DNA from: Coccinella septempunctata
Lineage: Eukaryota; Arthropoda; Insecta; Coleoptera; Coccinellidae
Reading direction: 5' to 3'
DNA length: 64,000 nt
Assembly: GCF_907165205.1 (NCBI RefSeq)
Contig: NC_058195.1
Coordinates: 7,626,001 to 7,690,000 of the forward strand
Shown: positions 22,180-34,206 of the stretch, in pieces
How the letters are laid out: every line of letters begins with the position of its first letter
Position numbering within the stretch: the stretch's first letter is position 1
Translations under genes and position numbers: made by a program
Notes under the pieces: generated by a model
The model's database searches: none
Seen by the model: only the letters and a program-made list of their open reading frames with translations
What the model was told of the DNA's origin: nothing

Positions 22180-25100
22180 ATGTGCGAGTTGAAGTTTTCT
22201 TGTGCGTTTCTCGTAACTGCGTTAATTTGTCTAGTTTCCGTCGAATGTGAGTCGCTTTTTTAATCATTTTACATTTATATCCTATGCTCTAGTTCCAGAA
22301 TTCCTTAGGTTCAAGGGTCATCGGTAAAAAAGCCGTTATAATATAATAAATAATCTCATCATAAACATTTGCGTTCCATTTGAATATTACAGTGGTATTT
22401 CGAATCTGTTTATTACATCAATATAAAAACATGATTTCGATAAACTATTTTATGAAAATTGCATCCAATGGCTTAACCACTCAAAAAAGCATTCAATTTT
22501 AGAAACTTTAAAGAAGTCACACCGATGTTTTGTTTGTTACTCCTTCTGTCGAAGTACCTTTTTCAAATTGGTTTTTTTTTTATCTATCTCGAATCAGATT
22601 TAAGAACTGAAAGACGATGCAAATGAAGTATTGCGACATTGTATATACTATACTAAGTATAGGTATAGAGGGTGTTTCATAAACATTGCGAACAAATTTA
22701 GGATATCAATATTCGTATCATTTGAAGAGGAAGAGGAAAAGGTTGTGTAAGCCAATGTCTGGAAAAACTTCGTTTCCAATATACCGGGCGTAGTTCTACA
22801 ATTAAATAATGCATTCCCCGATTTTCAATTTTTTACTGAAAAGTAGTGCCTGCTAGAGGAAAAAACCTAATCTCTCAGAGATCACTGAATTTCTTCCCAA
22901 AATTACACCATGTAATATACGTTTATACGATCAAGAGTCAAAGCTGAGAACAAGATTCTTCTTCTTTTTCTTTCTTTCTTCTTTTTTAATCGTAGAAAAT
23001 ACAGGGTGAGTATTTGACTCGTACAAATATTTCAACAGAAGATAAGTGCTGGATTTGAAAAACTTTGAGAAGTAGATGGAGGGCTATAATTTCAATTTTC
23101 AACGTTCAAAAATACTCATTAGATAGTGTCCAAGAGTTTCAAGAGTTGGGTTCTTTGATTTTTTGGTATTTTTATGGTTATGGTCATAATAATAAAACTG
23201 GAAGTTGTGGGTGATATCTTGTTTTCGAAAAAGATTAATCTAATGAATGAAAAACTATATTCCGAAATTCATTTCATTCGATGAAACCGTTTGTGAGAAC
23301 TAAAAATATCATTTTTTCATTGGTACTTCAACAGGCTGTATTTTTTTAAACCGAGCCGATTCGCAAAAAATTATAAAGGAAAAAAGTGATTTTTTTGACC
23401 TCAAGAATCTACAGTTAAAATATTTGTACGAGTCAAAGACTCACCCTGTATAGAATGAGCCCGAGTCATTAGTTACAATTTTGCTCGAAAATAACTTTTG
23501 GAACGTTGTTCTTTTAGGTGAAAATCCAGAAAATCCCCTGGGTAAATATCTCTACGAGGATCTGAAATGTTTCGCCAACTTGGACGCCTCCACAAACCAA
23601 CCGACTTACTACAAATGTGACGTCAGTTCTAGGGAAAATTGCATTTTCGAAGGAAAAAAATTGTCGGTTGGCGAAGAGATCAAGGACAACGGTACCGATT
23701 ACTACTGCAGATCCCACTGTTCTTGCAACGAAGAGTGAGTATATAGAACAACCAGAATTGTAAGAAAAAAAAATGAACAAAAAATGATGCAGAACAATGT
23801 TGACATAGTCAGCATGCCATCAAGTCTTCAAAACTGATCAGTGAATCACTGGGCATTTTTTTGTCAGTAGGCACATCCTTAACTTCGTCTACAAACTGTC
23901 ATTTTGAGTTGATGGCGAACTTTATTCAAATAAAGCAACTTTTTTTTTCAGTGGAACCTTCGATTGCGCCGAAGACGACTGCGATGAAGTGAAAATAGAC
24001 GGTTGTCGTTATAAGGACTCGCTGACTCAGTGCTGCACAGTGTTGGATTGTGGTAAGTAAAAATGTTTTATTCATGAATGAGAAAAATCAATGAATTCGC
24101 ATCAATTTCGAATTTTAAAATTTTCTGCCTCACCCTATACAAAATAATCTAATTATGATGAATATAGAGAATCAAAGGACATTTAAAAAGAGGTATCACC
24201 TGGAAGTAAGCCAATTGAAAATGGGAAATGATTTTCGTTGAAACTCATTTGATTTGAATTTGAGAAAATAAATAAAACCAACCTTATCTTGTTCTTGCTC
24301 ACTGCAAGTTTTCATCAAGCATCAGGACCTCCCATAGGATCACAGAAGTTTCGCTCCATAGGACTGGACCTATAAGAGAGAAAAAACGAAAGGTGCAATA
24401 CTTCTTGCTTCTTGTGTAAAAAATATCTCGAAAATAGAATAATTTGTAGAGTTTGATTCAAAAAAAGGCGGAAAAACTCTAAAATAATATGATACCAAAC
24501 GCGAAGTTTCATTTCTGAATGATAGTGGAGCAAATCTCATTATTTAAAAGATTATTATATCTGGAATACTTGTGACAATACATATTTCGAGTTTTTTACA
24601 TCATCAAGACTCAAATGATTTTCCTTGTTTCGTTCCTCAATTTTGAACTCTCAAAATATACAGCTTTTCATTATCATCATCTATGCTACCATTGAAAGTC
24701 GAAAGAATACCGATATGATGAAAATCTAAAAAGAATGCAACGGAAGCAACAAAAACTCGTCATTTCTACTAGACTTACAGAGACAGTCACTTCGATATTC
24801 AGAATTCCAATGATACGAAATTACGACCCGTAAACTTTCTTCAATATTACACTAAACTTCGAAATATTCGGCCGATTCTAACGCAAAAACAACAACTGTC
24901 AAGTCAAAAGCTTCGAATTCTTGATTCTGTGAAAACCACCGAAAATTTAAATAATCAATAATCAATAATCAAATAATTCAAATGCAACTTGGAAAGGAAG
25001 TTCCAGAATTCCCATAGTCCCTCTTACATGAAGGGCATATATACAAACAGTGATATCGAAACATTTCACTTGAAATCGCATGAAAAAAAGTTCAGAAAGA

Positions 25101-28100
25101 ATTTTCGAATTATTACGTTCAAACACACGCATGTGCGTTATCGTTATAGTACAGCGAAACAACATATGAGTCACTATTTACGCAGTTATAATTCAATCTT
25201 GAAATTCAAAAGAATATTCACCTCTGCTTCACGATACTACACGATTTCTTCTAAAAGGAACCCACTAACTAACACATAACTATTTTTGCGAATTCAATCA
25301 GAAAACTTCCGATACCATCGTCCGATTGACACTTTGACCTCTCATTGTTTAAATCGTATCACAGCTGCGTTGATACGATCTCGCAAGTTATCATCCACAG
25401 AACCTGATTGATTCTTGGGTGACATACAATCATACAAAGATATTCAATGAACGAATAACTTCTTCATTTTCGATGGAATAGAGTTGAAATGTTTTACTTT
25501 GGAAACCTCCCTTTATTATATCCAGATTAATATTATTTCAATGATAATAATAAGCTATAATATTACTATTGAGTGTCAGGTAAATGATCTCGTCTCGTAA
25601 TTCTTCGAATGTGCATTTAATTTGTTTGAAATTTAAATAAGTGAATTGTCTGGAGTTATTTAGGTCGAAAAAGTTTCAACTACCAAAAAGAATTAGAAGC
25701 TTCACTTCTGCTCTGAGCCATTTTTGCTCCTGCTGCTCACTTTTTCGACCTAAATAATGGTCGCATTCAGCGGACGGAGCGCAAAACGCTTCTGCTACCC
25801 ATCGGTAGCGGTAGCGGTCGGGAACATGTTGAACGTTCGCTGGCAAGCCGAGATAGGATAAGGCAGTCCAACGAGCTGTCACTATCAGCTGATTAGTTGA
25901 GAAGTCGGTAGGAAAGACGTAAACAAACGGATTTTTTAAGTTTCGTTAACCTTGTGCTGGTTAAGTCAGTTTTTTTTTGTGAAAAACATAACCTAGAATT
26001 CTGACGAATTACTTTGTTGCTCTAGTATATTTTCTATAACTTATTTAACATCCTTCTTTATTACCTTCCATCAATTTTCATTTCATTTTCCTCAACAAAC
26101 TCAAGCTCGTGCATCTTCCACACTAAATAACAACTACCTACTCAGTTCAAGTCCAACTTTCGCTCCTTTCCGCTACCGCTACCTAGCACAAATCAAATCC
26201 GCTCCCAAAAGTGGCGTCCGCTCCAGAACGTGTTGAGAATGTAGCGCATATGTCACCGAACGTTTACGCTAGCGTTTGGTAACAGTTGCGCAACTGTTTC
26301 GTCCGCTGAATGCGACCAATAATTCTAAGAAAATAAATATGTTCAAACCTGTTCTGCTCACACTACATTGGGTTTTCTCACACCTCTCATCGGTTCATGG
26401 CATCAGGTTCAGCTCGACAGGATTGGGCCTCTATGAAGGAAAGGAAACGAAAGTTGCAATATTGATATTGTGTAACAAATATATCGGAAATCGAGTCATT
26501 TGAAGATTTCGAGGTTTAAAAAGCGCATAGACTGTAGCATAAACATGATACAAATTTAGAATCACCTGCTATATGAGCAAATAAGTCAATGGGGCTGAAT
26601 GCATCGAGAATAGTTGTCGGATAAGACCTGAATTTTTGGAAAAGCTTTTACTTGAAAATGCTTTCTATTCTAATCTATATTCTATAATTCTATACGATAG
26701 TTGAAAATCGAAATAAAGTTGATAGGAAGAAAATGTACATTCAGAAAACCCCATGAAACCAAATATCTCTTTTTTTTCACCCCAACTTCGGATCTAGGTA
26801 TACAACTTTTTTTTCAACCGAAAATACACCTTTGCAAATATATAATAGAATTCCAATTTGTGGAATGAAATTACGATCCCGAAACTAGCACTTGTTGATT
26901 TTGCATTGCCATATCTCAAATATAAACCCAACTTGAAATTATTCGAGCAATTTCAGTCTACCAAAAAAGCAACTGTCAAAAATTTGATAACGAAATCGAG
27001 GTTCTGTGAAATTAATCACCGAAAATTTATTTATCAAACAAATTTAAAAGCAAAACTTTGAAAGGATGTTCGAGAATTGGTAAAGGGAGTCATATCGAAA
27101 CATTTCATCAGAAATAGCATGTAAAGAAATTTAAAAATAATTTGAGAATTACGTTCAAATACACGCATGTGCGTTGTACAACGAAACTGAATATGAGTCA
27201 CTATTTACGCGGTTACAATTCAATCTTGAAATTCAAAAGAATATTTACCCCTGGTTCATGTGACTACACTTTTTCTTTCGAAAGAAATCCACAAATAAAC
27301 ATGCAATTATTATGAATTCACTAACAATACTTTCGATTCTATTCAACGTAAATCGATCGTTCGCGATTGACACTAGTACTCACAGCCTACCATTGTTGAA
27401 ATCATATCGCACATCGCGCACAGCTGCTTTGATAAATGATCTCATGTTATCATCCACAGAACCTGCTTCGTCGATTCACAGTTGAAATTGCAAAAATTAC
27501 TGAATACCTTAGTAAAATTAGGTAGTGGTGAAATACTGTCGAGATATATTTTGGCTTTGAAAACGCTCTGATGTTATTTCGTTTATATTGATTACTATAA
27601 ATTGATTCAAGATACTTTTGTTCCGAGAATTATATTATGAAGAATATAATACTGCCAACCAACCGCATATTTCAACGATTTGCTCTTATTGTGTTAGGTA
27701 CCTGAATAACTGAAGCCACTTTTTGAGCGCAAAAAAAAGAAATAAAGACATTGAACGGCTTTATATATTCATGCCATTTCATGCAGATGCATAATAGAAC
27801 CTCTCCCAAAAGTATACTGGAAACTGATCAAGATATTCTATACCATTGTTGCAAATCGAAATAAAAACGATAAGACGAAAATATACATTAAGAATACACC
27901 ATGAAACCAAAAATATTGTTATTCATACCTATATATCCTATACTCTTCTGTACGATTCCAAAAAGTTAGATCGGTGAAACAAGTACAAATCTATACCGTT
28001 CCTTTTTTTCAACCGAAAATACATTTTTGCAAATATAGAATTCCAATGTAGAATGAAATAACGATCCCGAAACAATCACTAGTTGATTTTCCATTCCCAT

Positions 28101-31074
28101 ATCTCAAATATAAACTCAACTTGAAAAGATTCGAGGAATTTCAGTCTACCAAAAAACCACCTGTCAAAAATTCTATAACGAAATCGAAGTTCTGTGAAAA
28201 GAATCACCGAAGATTTATTTATCAAACGAAAGCAACTTTAAAAGGTTCTTCGAGAATTCCTAAAGGGAGGTATATCGAAACATTTCATTAGAAATAGCAT
28301 GAAAAGAAGTTCAAAAATAATTTGAGAATTACGTTCAAATACACGCATGTGCGTTGTACAACGAAACTAAATATGAGTCACTATTTACGCGGTTACAATT
28401 CAATCTTGAAATTCAAAAGAATATTTACCTCTGGTTCATGTGACTACACTTTTTCTTTCGAAAGAAATCCACAAATAAACATGCAATTATTATGAATTCA
28501 CTAACAATACTTTCGATTCTACTCAACGTAAATCCATCGTTCGATTGACACTATTATTCACAGCCTACCATTGTTGAAATAATATCGCACATCGCACAGC
28601 TGCTTTGATAAATGATCTCATGTTATCATCCACAGAAACTGCTTCGTCGATTCACAGTTGAAATTGCAAAAATTACTGAATACCTTGGTAAAATTAGGTA
28701 GTGGTGAAATACTGTCGAGATATATTTTGTCTTTGAAAACGCTCTGAGGTTATTTCGATTATATTGATTACTATAAATTGATTCAAGATACTTTTGTTCC
28801 GAGAATTATATTATGAAAAATATAATAATGCCAACCAACCGCATATTTCAACGATTTGCTCTTATTGTGTTAGGTACCTGAATAACTGAAGCCACTTTTT
28901 GCGCGCAAATAAACGAAATAAAGACATTAAACGGCTTTATATATTCATGCCATTTCATGCAGATGCCTAATAGAACCTCTCCCAAAAGTATACTGGAAAC
29001 TGATCAAGATATTCTATACCATTGTTGGAAGTCGAAATAAAACCGATGAGACGAAAATATACATTAAGAAAACACCATGAAACCAAAAATATTGTTATTT
29101 CATACCTATATCCTATACTCTTCTGTACGATTCCACAAAGTTAGATCGGTGAAACAAGTACAAATCTATACCTTTCCTTTTTTCAACCGAAAATACACTT
29201 TTGCAAATATAGAATTCCAATGTGGAATGAAATAACGATCTCGAAACTAGCACTTGTTGATTTTCCATTGCCATATCTCAAATATAAACGCAACTTGAAA
29301 TGATTCGAGCAATTTCAGTCTACCAAAAAATCAAGTGTCAAAAATTCTATAACGAAATCGAAGTTCTGTGAAAAGAATCACCGACAATTTATTTATCAAA
29401 CAAAATGCAACTTTAAAAGGTTCTTCGAGAATTCCTAAATGGTTGTATATCGAAACATTTCATTAGAAATAGCATGAAAAGAAGTTCAAAAATAATTTGA
29501 GAATTACTTTCAAATACACGCATGTGCGTTGTACAACGAAACTAAATATGAGTCACTATTTACGCGGTTACAATTCAATCTTGAAATTCAAAAGAATATT
29601 TACCTCTGGTTCATGTGACTACACTTTTTCTTTCGAAAGAAATCCACAAATAAACATGCAATTATTCTTAATTCACTAACAATACTTTCGATTCTACTCA
29701 ACGTAAATCGATCGTTCGATTGACACCATTATTCACAGCCTACCATTATTGAAATCATATCGCACATCGCACAGCTGCTTTGATAAATGATCTCATGTTA
29801 TCAGCCACAGAAACTGCTTGGATTCATAGTTATAGTTGAAATAGCCAAAATTACGGAATAATATCATCTTGATGAAATGCAGTTGAGATATTATGCCTTG
29901 GAAAACGATTATATCAATAAGCTAGACTATATACTATAAAGTCGTAATTTAAGATACTCATTTTGTTCCAAGTTCCGAGATCCATATTGTGAAGGATATA
30001 ACAATGCTATCCAACCGCATATTTTAACTAGTTACTCTTATATGGCTTTATAAAACCCACAACCTCAAAATTATACTCAAAATATTTTCATGAAATTCAT
30101 TTTCAGAGTGTCATGAAGAATGCTGAGAAAATCTTTTCCATTTATGATATGGATAATGAGTAAATGTAGCTATCAACATTCATTTTTACAAATAGAATGC
30201 TCAACAAATTATCAGATTTTTGTATAGTCTATCGTTAAGTCGTGTGCGACTTAAAATGTATTCCCATGATTCCCAGACTTAATTGGGCTAATTTTTTATG
30301 GCATTTGAAAAAAACGAAGTTGATAGCTATTTTCAGTATAGGCGAAAATGACAAAAACATAGAAATATTTCAGATTTTTTCAGCTTCTCTCGCAATTCTA
30401 TATTGAAACGATAACTAGCATATAAAACCACAACCTCTTCAAGGACTCTATAGACCAAAGATTAGATATGATCTTTGATATAGACGGCTATGACCAAACT
30501 ATCCCATCTGTTATAGAACCGCCCAAGTCGAACTGTACCTACAACGGAAAAACCTACGAAGAAGGCAGAACTTTCCATCCAGAAAACACGTGCCAAACGT
30601 GCCTGTGTCAAGAGGGCTTCTCTGGAAAAATTGAGCAGCCCTATTGCATGAAGAGGAGATGTTTAGAGCAGATTTTCCACATGGAAAAGCTGATACGAAA
30701 ATGTGCCGCCGTTTATTTCCTCGAAGACCTTTGTTGCCCAGCTACCTGGGTATGCGGTGAGTAAATAAAATACCAATTATAATCTCACGCACACTCGAAA
30801 CTGATTATTTTTTCAGATAAAGGGCAGAAGATTGAAATAATCAACGCAACCAACAAAACAAGTAAGTTTTGCCACTTCTACCGTACTCTAACAACTTTTA
30901 AATTTAATTAATGTGTTTTTTCCAGAATTATCGTGCGACTTTGGAGAAAAAAAGATTGCATTAGGACATGGTTTCGAAACCACAGTCAGGCCTTACTCGA
31001 AGATTATCAAAGTTAGATGCGAGTGTACCTTACCACCATTCATAACCTGTTTGGAGCTACCAGGCCAAAAATGA
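22180..31074 (+). CDS. Secreted cysteine-rich protein with two VWC-like modules, 283 aa
   Basis: Exons: 22180-22246, 23518-23734, 23952-24052, 30484-30756, 30817-30861, 30926-31074; GT-AG junctions and phases close on a TGA stop. Exon 1 encodes a signal peptide (MCELKFSCAFLVTALICLVS). Exons 2-3 form one cysteine module (CRSHCSCNEDGTFDC, then CCTVLDC). Exon 4 forms a second, more typical VWC pattern (NCTYNGKTYEEGRTFHP, CQTCLCQEG, later CCPATWVC). Exons 5-6 add a further cysteine-containing tail with potential N-glycosylation sites (NATNKT). VWC modules in secreted animal proteins often bind growth factors of the BMP type; that role here is only an inference. The 6.4-kb intron 3 is a duplicated block, and intron 1 holds a mariner derivative ending 69 bp before exon 2. 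Closest annotation is VWC-domain or kielin/chordin-like protein; the exact orthologue is not recognised. Confidence 0.78.
23002..23448. mobile_element. Internally deleted mariner-type element (447 bp), TA flanks
   Basis: Terminal inverted repeats of about 32 bp (CAGGGTGAGTATTTGACTCG at the left, the complement of a near-identical string at the right) are flanked by TA. The interior is homologous, in inverse orientation, to the non-coding flank of the mariner relic at 44590-44880 (shared GAAGTTGTGGGTGATATCTTG). It looks like a non-autonomous derivative of that family. It sits in intron 1 of the VWC gene. Confidence 0.75.
24300..29860. repeat. Tandem segmental duplication filling intron 3 of the VWC gene
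   Basis: At least three direct copies of a unit of about 1.18 kb (anchored by TTCAAATACACGCATGTGCG at 27154, 28334 and, with a one-base change, 29508) follow a diverged fourth copy at about 24300-25440. Copies B-D are closely similar; copy A is clearly older and is separated from B by a MITE (25758-26318). No copy keeps an open frame, so this is not exon duplication. All four retain a block with CACAGCTG, a GATA core and TTATC, plus TGAGTCAC. Confidence 0.8.
25758..26318. mobile_element. Non-autonomous DNA transposon (561 bp)
   Basis: The ends TGGTCGCATTCAGCGGACG and CGTCCGCTGAATGCGACCA are perfect 19-bp inverted repeats. Internal inverted GTAGCGGTAGCGG and CCGCTACCGCTACC tracts lie near each end. 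It is GC-richer than its surroundings and has no transposase frame. ATAA occurs next to both ends and may be part of a target duplication. It separates copies A and B of the intron duplication. Confidence 0.7.
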
Positions 31075-31111
31075 TGAAGCTTGCTATCGTTGTCATATAG
31101 TCGACTCAAGA

Positions 31112-31117
31112 AATAAA
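31112..31117 (+). terminator. Poly(A) signal, VWC gene
   Basis: AATAAA 38 nt after the stop. The opposing FBXL4 poly(A) signal lies about 150 bp away, so the two genes converge. Confidence 0.55.
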
Positions 31118-31264
31118 ATGATTTTCTTCAACTCGTACATATCATATTCCTAGCAATAGAGGCTAATTTACAATGTTGACTGACACACTGGAGTACGGAT
31201 AATAAGGAAAATCCGTCAAAGTTTAAGAAAAATAAACTAATTGAATATAATAAAAATATAACAA

Positions 31265-31270
31265 TTTATT
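31265..31270 (-). terminator. Poly(A) signal, FBXL4
   Basis: AATAAA on the minus strand, 87 nt after the FBXL4 stop codon. Confidence 0.5.
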
Positions 31271-31356
31271 AATAAACATCATAGATTCAGACAAACATTC
31301 ATAATCTCACCCTTCATTAAATACTCAAATACAATAATCACAGTGTAATTTATAAA

Positions 31357-33784
31357 TTAATCTATTTCAAGACATTTTTGTATAGTCACATGTGGATACA
31401 TGGTCCTCCACTGTTGCACCTGGAAAAATCGAACAGATGGATTGATTTTTTCACTCGAAAAAAAAACTCACTCGCTTTAAAGAAATGGAGTCGCAATAAC
31501 TCACTTCCAAAAGTTTCAACTTAGGCAATCGAAGGAGAGCTCTTTCAACAAATTCTGGGGTAATACCTGTAATACTAAGCACATCCAGCTGCTCCAACCC
31601 TGTACAATGTTGTATTATTGGAAATAACATTGAATCGACAAGAGGTCTCCACGCGGATATAATCAGTCTGAAATAAATCATGTTAATGAGAAATAATCCG
31701 TCTAATCCATTTTTCCTCAACTAATATGATAGTCTTAAGAACATCTCAGATTTTGACAGCCATGAATATCCAGAAAATATAGCTTCCTAACCTAACCTAT
31801 TTTGAGTTTCTTAGAATCCCCATACCTCCTTAGACCCCTACATCCTTTTGCCAAACCCTCCAAAGTATCTTCCTCAGGGAATGCATTTAAGCACCACCCT
31901 AAATCTAGATCTTCCAATTGATGGCATCTCCCCAGTAAGTTGGCACTGCTGGCAGTCAACCGTCTGCCTTTCCAACAACTGAAACCTCTTAGCTTTGTAT
32001 TGTATTCTGATATCACCCTAACCAATTCGTCCAAGGGACCTATTTCGCAGAAATCTAAAATGAAAGTGAAATTCACGTTTTGTGATACTTCAAGTGCCAA
32101 GTAGTATTCTTCAAATTGAAATATTTACCCAAATTTAAATATGTAAGATTGGGATTTGTCATCAGCAATGGGATGAGTAGGTGAGATGAGATATTTGTGC
32201 AGCCTAAATCTAGAGTAACCAATTTAGTAAGTTTACATACTGTTTCCGCATGTACATATATGAGATCAGATATATAAACATTTTTCAGTCTCAACTCTGT
32301 GAAGGAATGGACTAATGAGCATACGAAACAAAAGTTGGGAAAGTCAGTTACCTTCAAGTTCAGAACACGAAGAACAGATAGCTGTTAAATGACTGCCGTT
32401 AAAATATGTTGCATTTTCCAACGAGATATGCGTTAAATTGTAGCATGACCAATGTAGAAATCTGTTAAATAGGAATAAGAACAAATTTGAACTTCCCAAT
32501 TATTTCTAACCGGAGAAGTTTCTCATAAAGATCAACAGATGACAAAATCAAAAAATAAACTTCAGTCCATAAAAACATCTATAACTCACTGGTATAATTT
32601 CCTTGCAAAATTCTGGTCATCCCTGCCACACCAAGAAAGATCTAGTTTTTTAAGAACCTCACACTTTTTTTCCAAAAAATCAAATACTCTGGAATCTACA
32701 ACCTGCCAATATTCCTAGAAAAAATACAAATATTCTGAAGCTCCCAAGAAAACTATAAACATTTACCTTGAAACTGATATTCTGATATAACAGAGGATCA
32801 ATCGCTAATTTGTTCCAACCAGAACTCACACAGGCACACATTGACAACGATTTCAAATCTAGGAATCGGAAAATATACAGTTTCAATTCAGGCTGAAAAA
32901 AATATAGCATGTTGGTTTTGGAGAATTGCAACAACTGCAACAGAGTAACTGATTTTCTTAGATAGTGAGATTCTCCTCCCCTTAAATTCTATTCATTCCT
33001 CACACACTTACTGGAAGTTTGTCGAAATGATTAACCCGATCAACTTCTTGTCGTACTTCATCATCTGTTGTGGGACCCCTCAGGGGGGCATTCAAAGCTT
33101 TCAAACACTGCATCTGAAATTCAGTTCCTGGTCCCGAAAAACCGATCAACAGAATTGCATCGAAACATGCATGATGATTCAGTCCAGAACAGTTAAGTTC
33201 TAATCGAATGGTATCTATAAAACAGCTTAGTTTGCGAAGAACCGGCTGGAATTTTCTAGCCACTGGGGTACAATACTGTGGTTTGCCCTCCCACATCAGA
33301 ACCCATCTTCCCTTGTCAAGTCTACCCCATATACGAACAATGGATCCAGGACTGTAGGTCTCATAAATGAATAACCTTGTTGGGATCACAGGTTCGTTGA
33401 AACTGAAAATGACAGATGGGATTGAAAACTATTCAACTTGGTGAATGAGGAGACATTTACCGTACTGTTACAAAGTCTTCAACACCCAAGGGATCTATAT
33501 CGGTTTCCCTGTAAGGTTTCTGATAGTTTGCTTCGGTTAGTTTCCACCATTTGCCATACTTTCTCTAAAAAATTCACCATTAAAAATTCGCATCTGAAAA
33601 CGACCATTTCCCATTTTACCAATGCATAAGTTTCTGGGAAGTCACCATAGGCTGGATACCTTGTACATTTTCCACAGAAATTTCCAGGATCATACGATAC
33701 GTGGTTGAAGCTGCTGTACCTGTTGGTTATTTCCAGTACCCTACTCGCAAATTGTTCTAATGCGGTATAAGTTCCAAAATTCAT
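31357..33784 (-). CDS. FBXL4: F-box/LRR protein FBXL4, 558 aa, ten exons
   Basis: Substrate receptor of an SCF ubiquitin ligase; the human protein localises to mitochondria and restrains mitophagy. Exons on the minus strand, in order: 33784-33620, 33564-33461, 33402-33012, 32892-32767, 32714-32590, 32461-32352, 32296-32129, 32054-31826, 31667-31472, 31419-31357. All phases close. The N-terminal discoidin-like region carries YGKWWKL and YETYSPGSIVRIWG, diagnostic for FBXL4. The F-box (LPPELKLYIFRFLDLKSLS) is near residues 219-260. C-terminal leucine-rich repeats include LDLSWC, LDLGCTNISSH, LEDLDLGWC and LEQLDVLSITG. The first intron is only 55 nt (33565-33619). The start at 33784 is the first ATG after an in-frame stop; it leaves less N-terminal sequence than in vertebrates, so an extra 5' exon with the targeting region may be missed. 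Confidence 0.9.
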
Positions 33785-34206
33785 AGCTTTTACTTGGAGT
33801 GAAAGAGTTTTCCTTCAAATTACCAATTAATCGGTAAATGACATGTGACCCATAACCTATTATTTGACAATCAGCTGATCGAGCCGCTTTTTCATTTTCC
33901 ATCTGGAGGAACAGGGTTCTGTAAAATTTTACAGGTTCCTTCAAAATGAGGATTTTTCACAACAGGCGCACTTTTTAAAATTCGTGTTTTACTCGATTTC
34001 AAGCATAATATGGAATTGTTGGAGTCTTCAGAGTTTTTATTAGACTTAATTTTGAAATACTCTCCGCTCGGATGTATGAGGCACTGATTGAACTAGAAAA
34101 CTATTTCTGTTTTAGTCCGTGCACTCTATTCGTCTATTTTTATCTTCTCCTAATGTAACGTAGTCTTGGAATAAATATTGAAACTGATACAGCCAAGTTC
34201 TCAAAA
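33785..34206. promoter_or_regulatory. Shared head-to-head promoter region of FBXL4 and SMYD4
   Basis: Only 422 bp separate the FBXL4 start codon (minus) from the SMYD4 start codon (plus), so both promoters and both 5'UTRs must lie here unless upstream exons exist. No clear TATA box is visible; the arrangement fits a bidirectional, housekeeping-type promoter. That is an inference from spacing only. Confidence 0.5.

Noticed and set aside
24300..29860. Possible duplicated exons of the VWC gene in the repeated intron
   Set aside because: No frame is kept across copies, no cysteine pattern, no conserved splice pairs.
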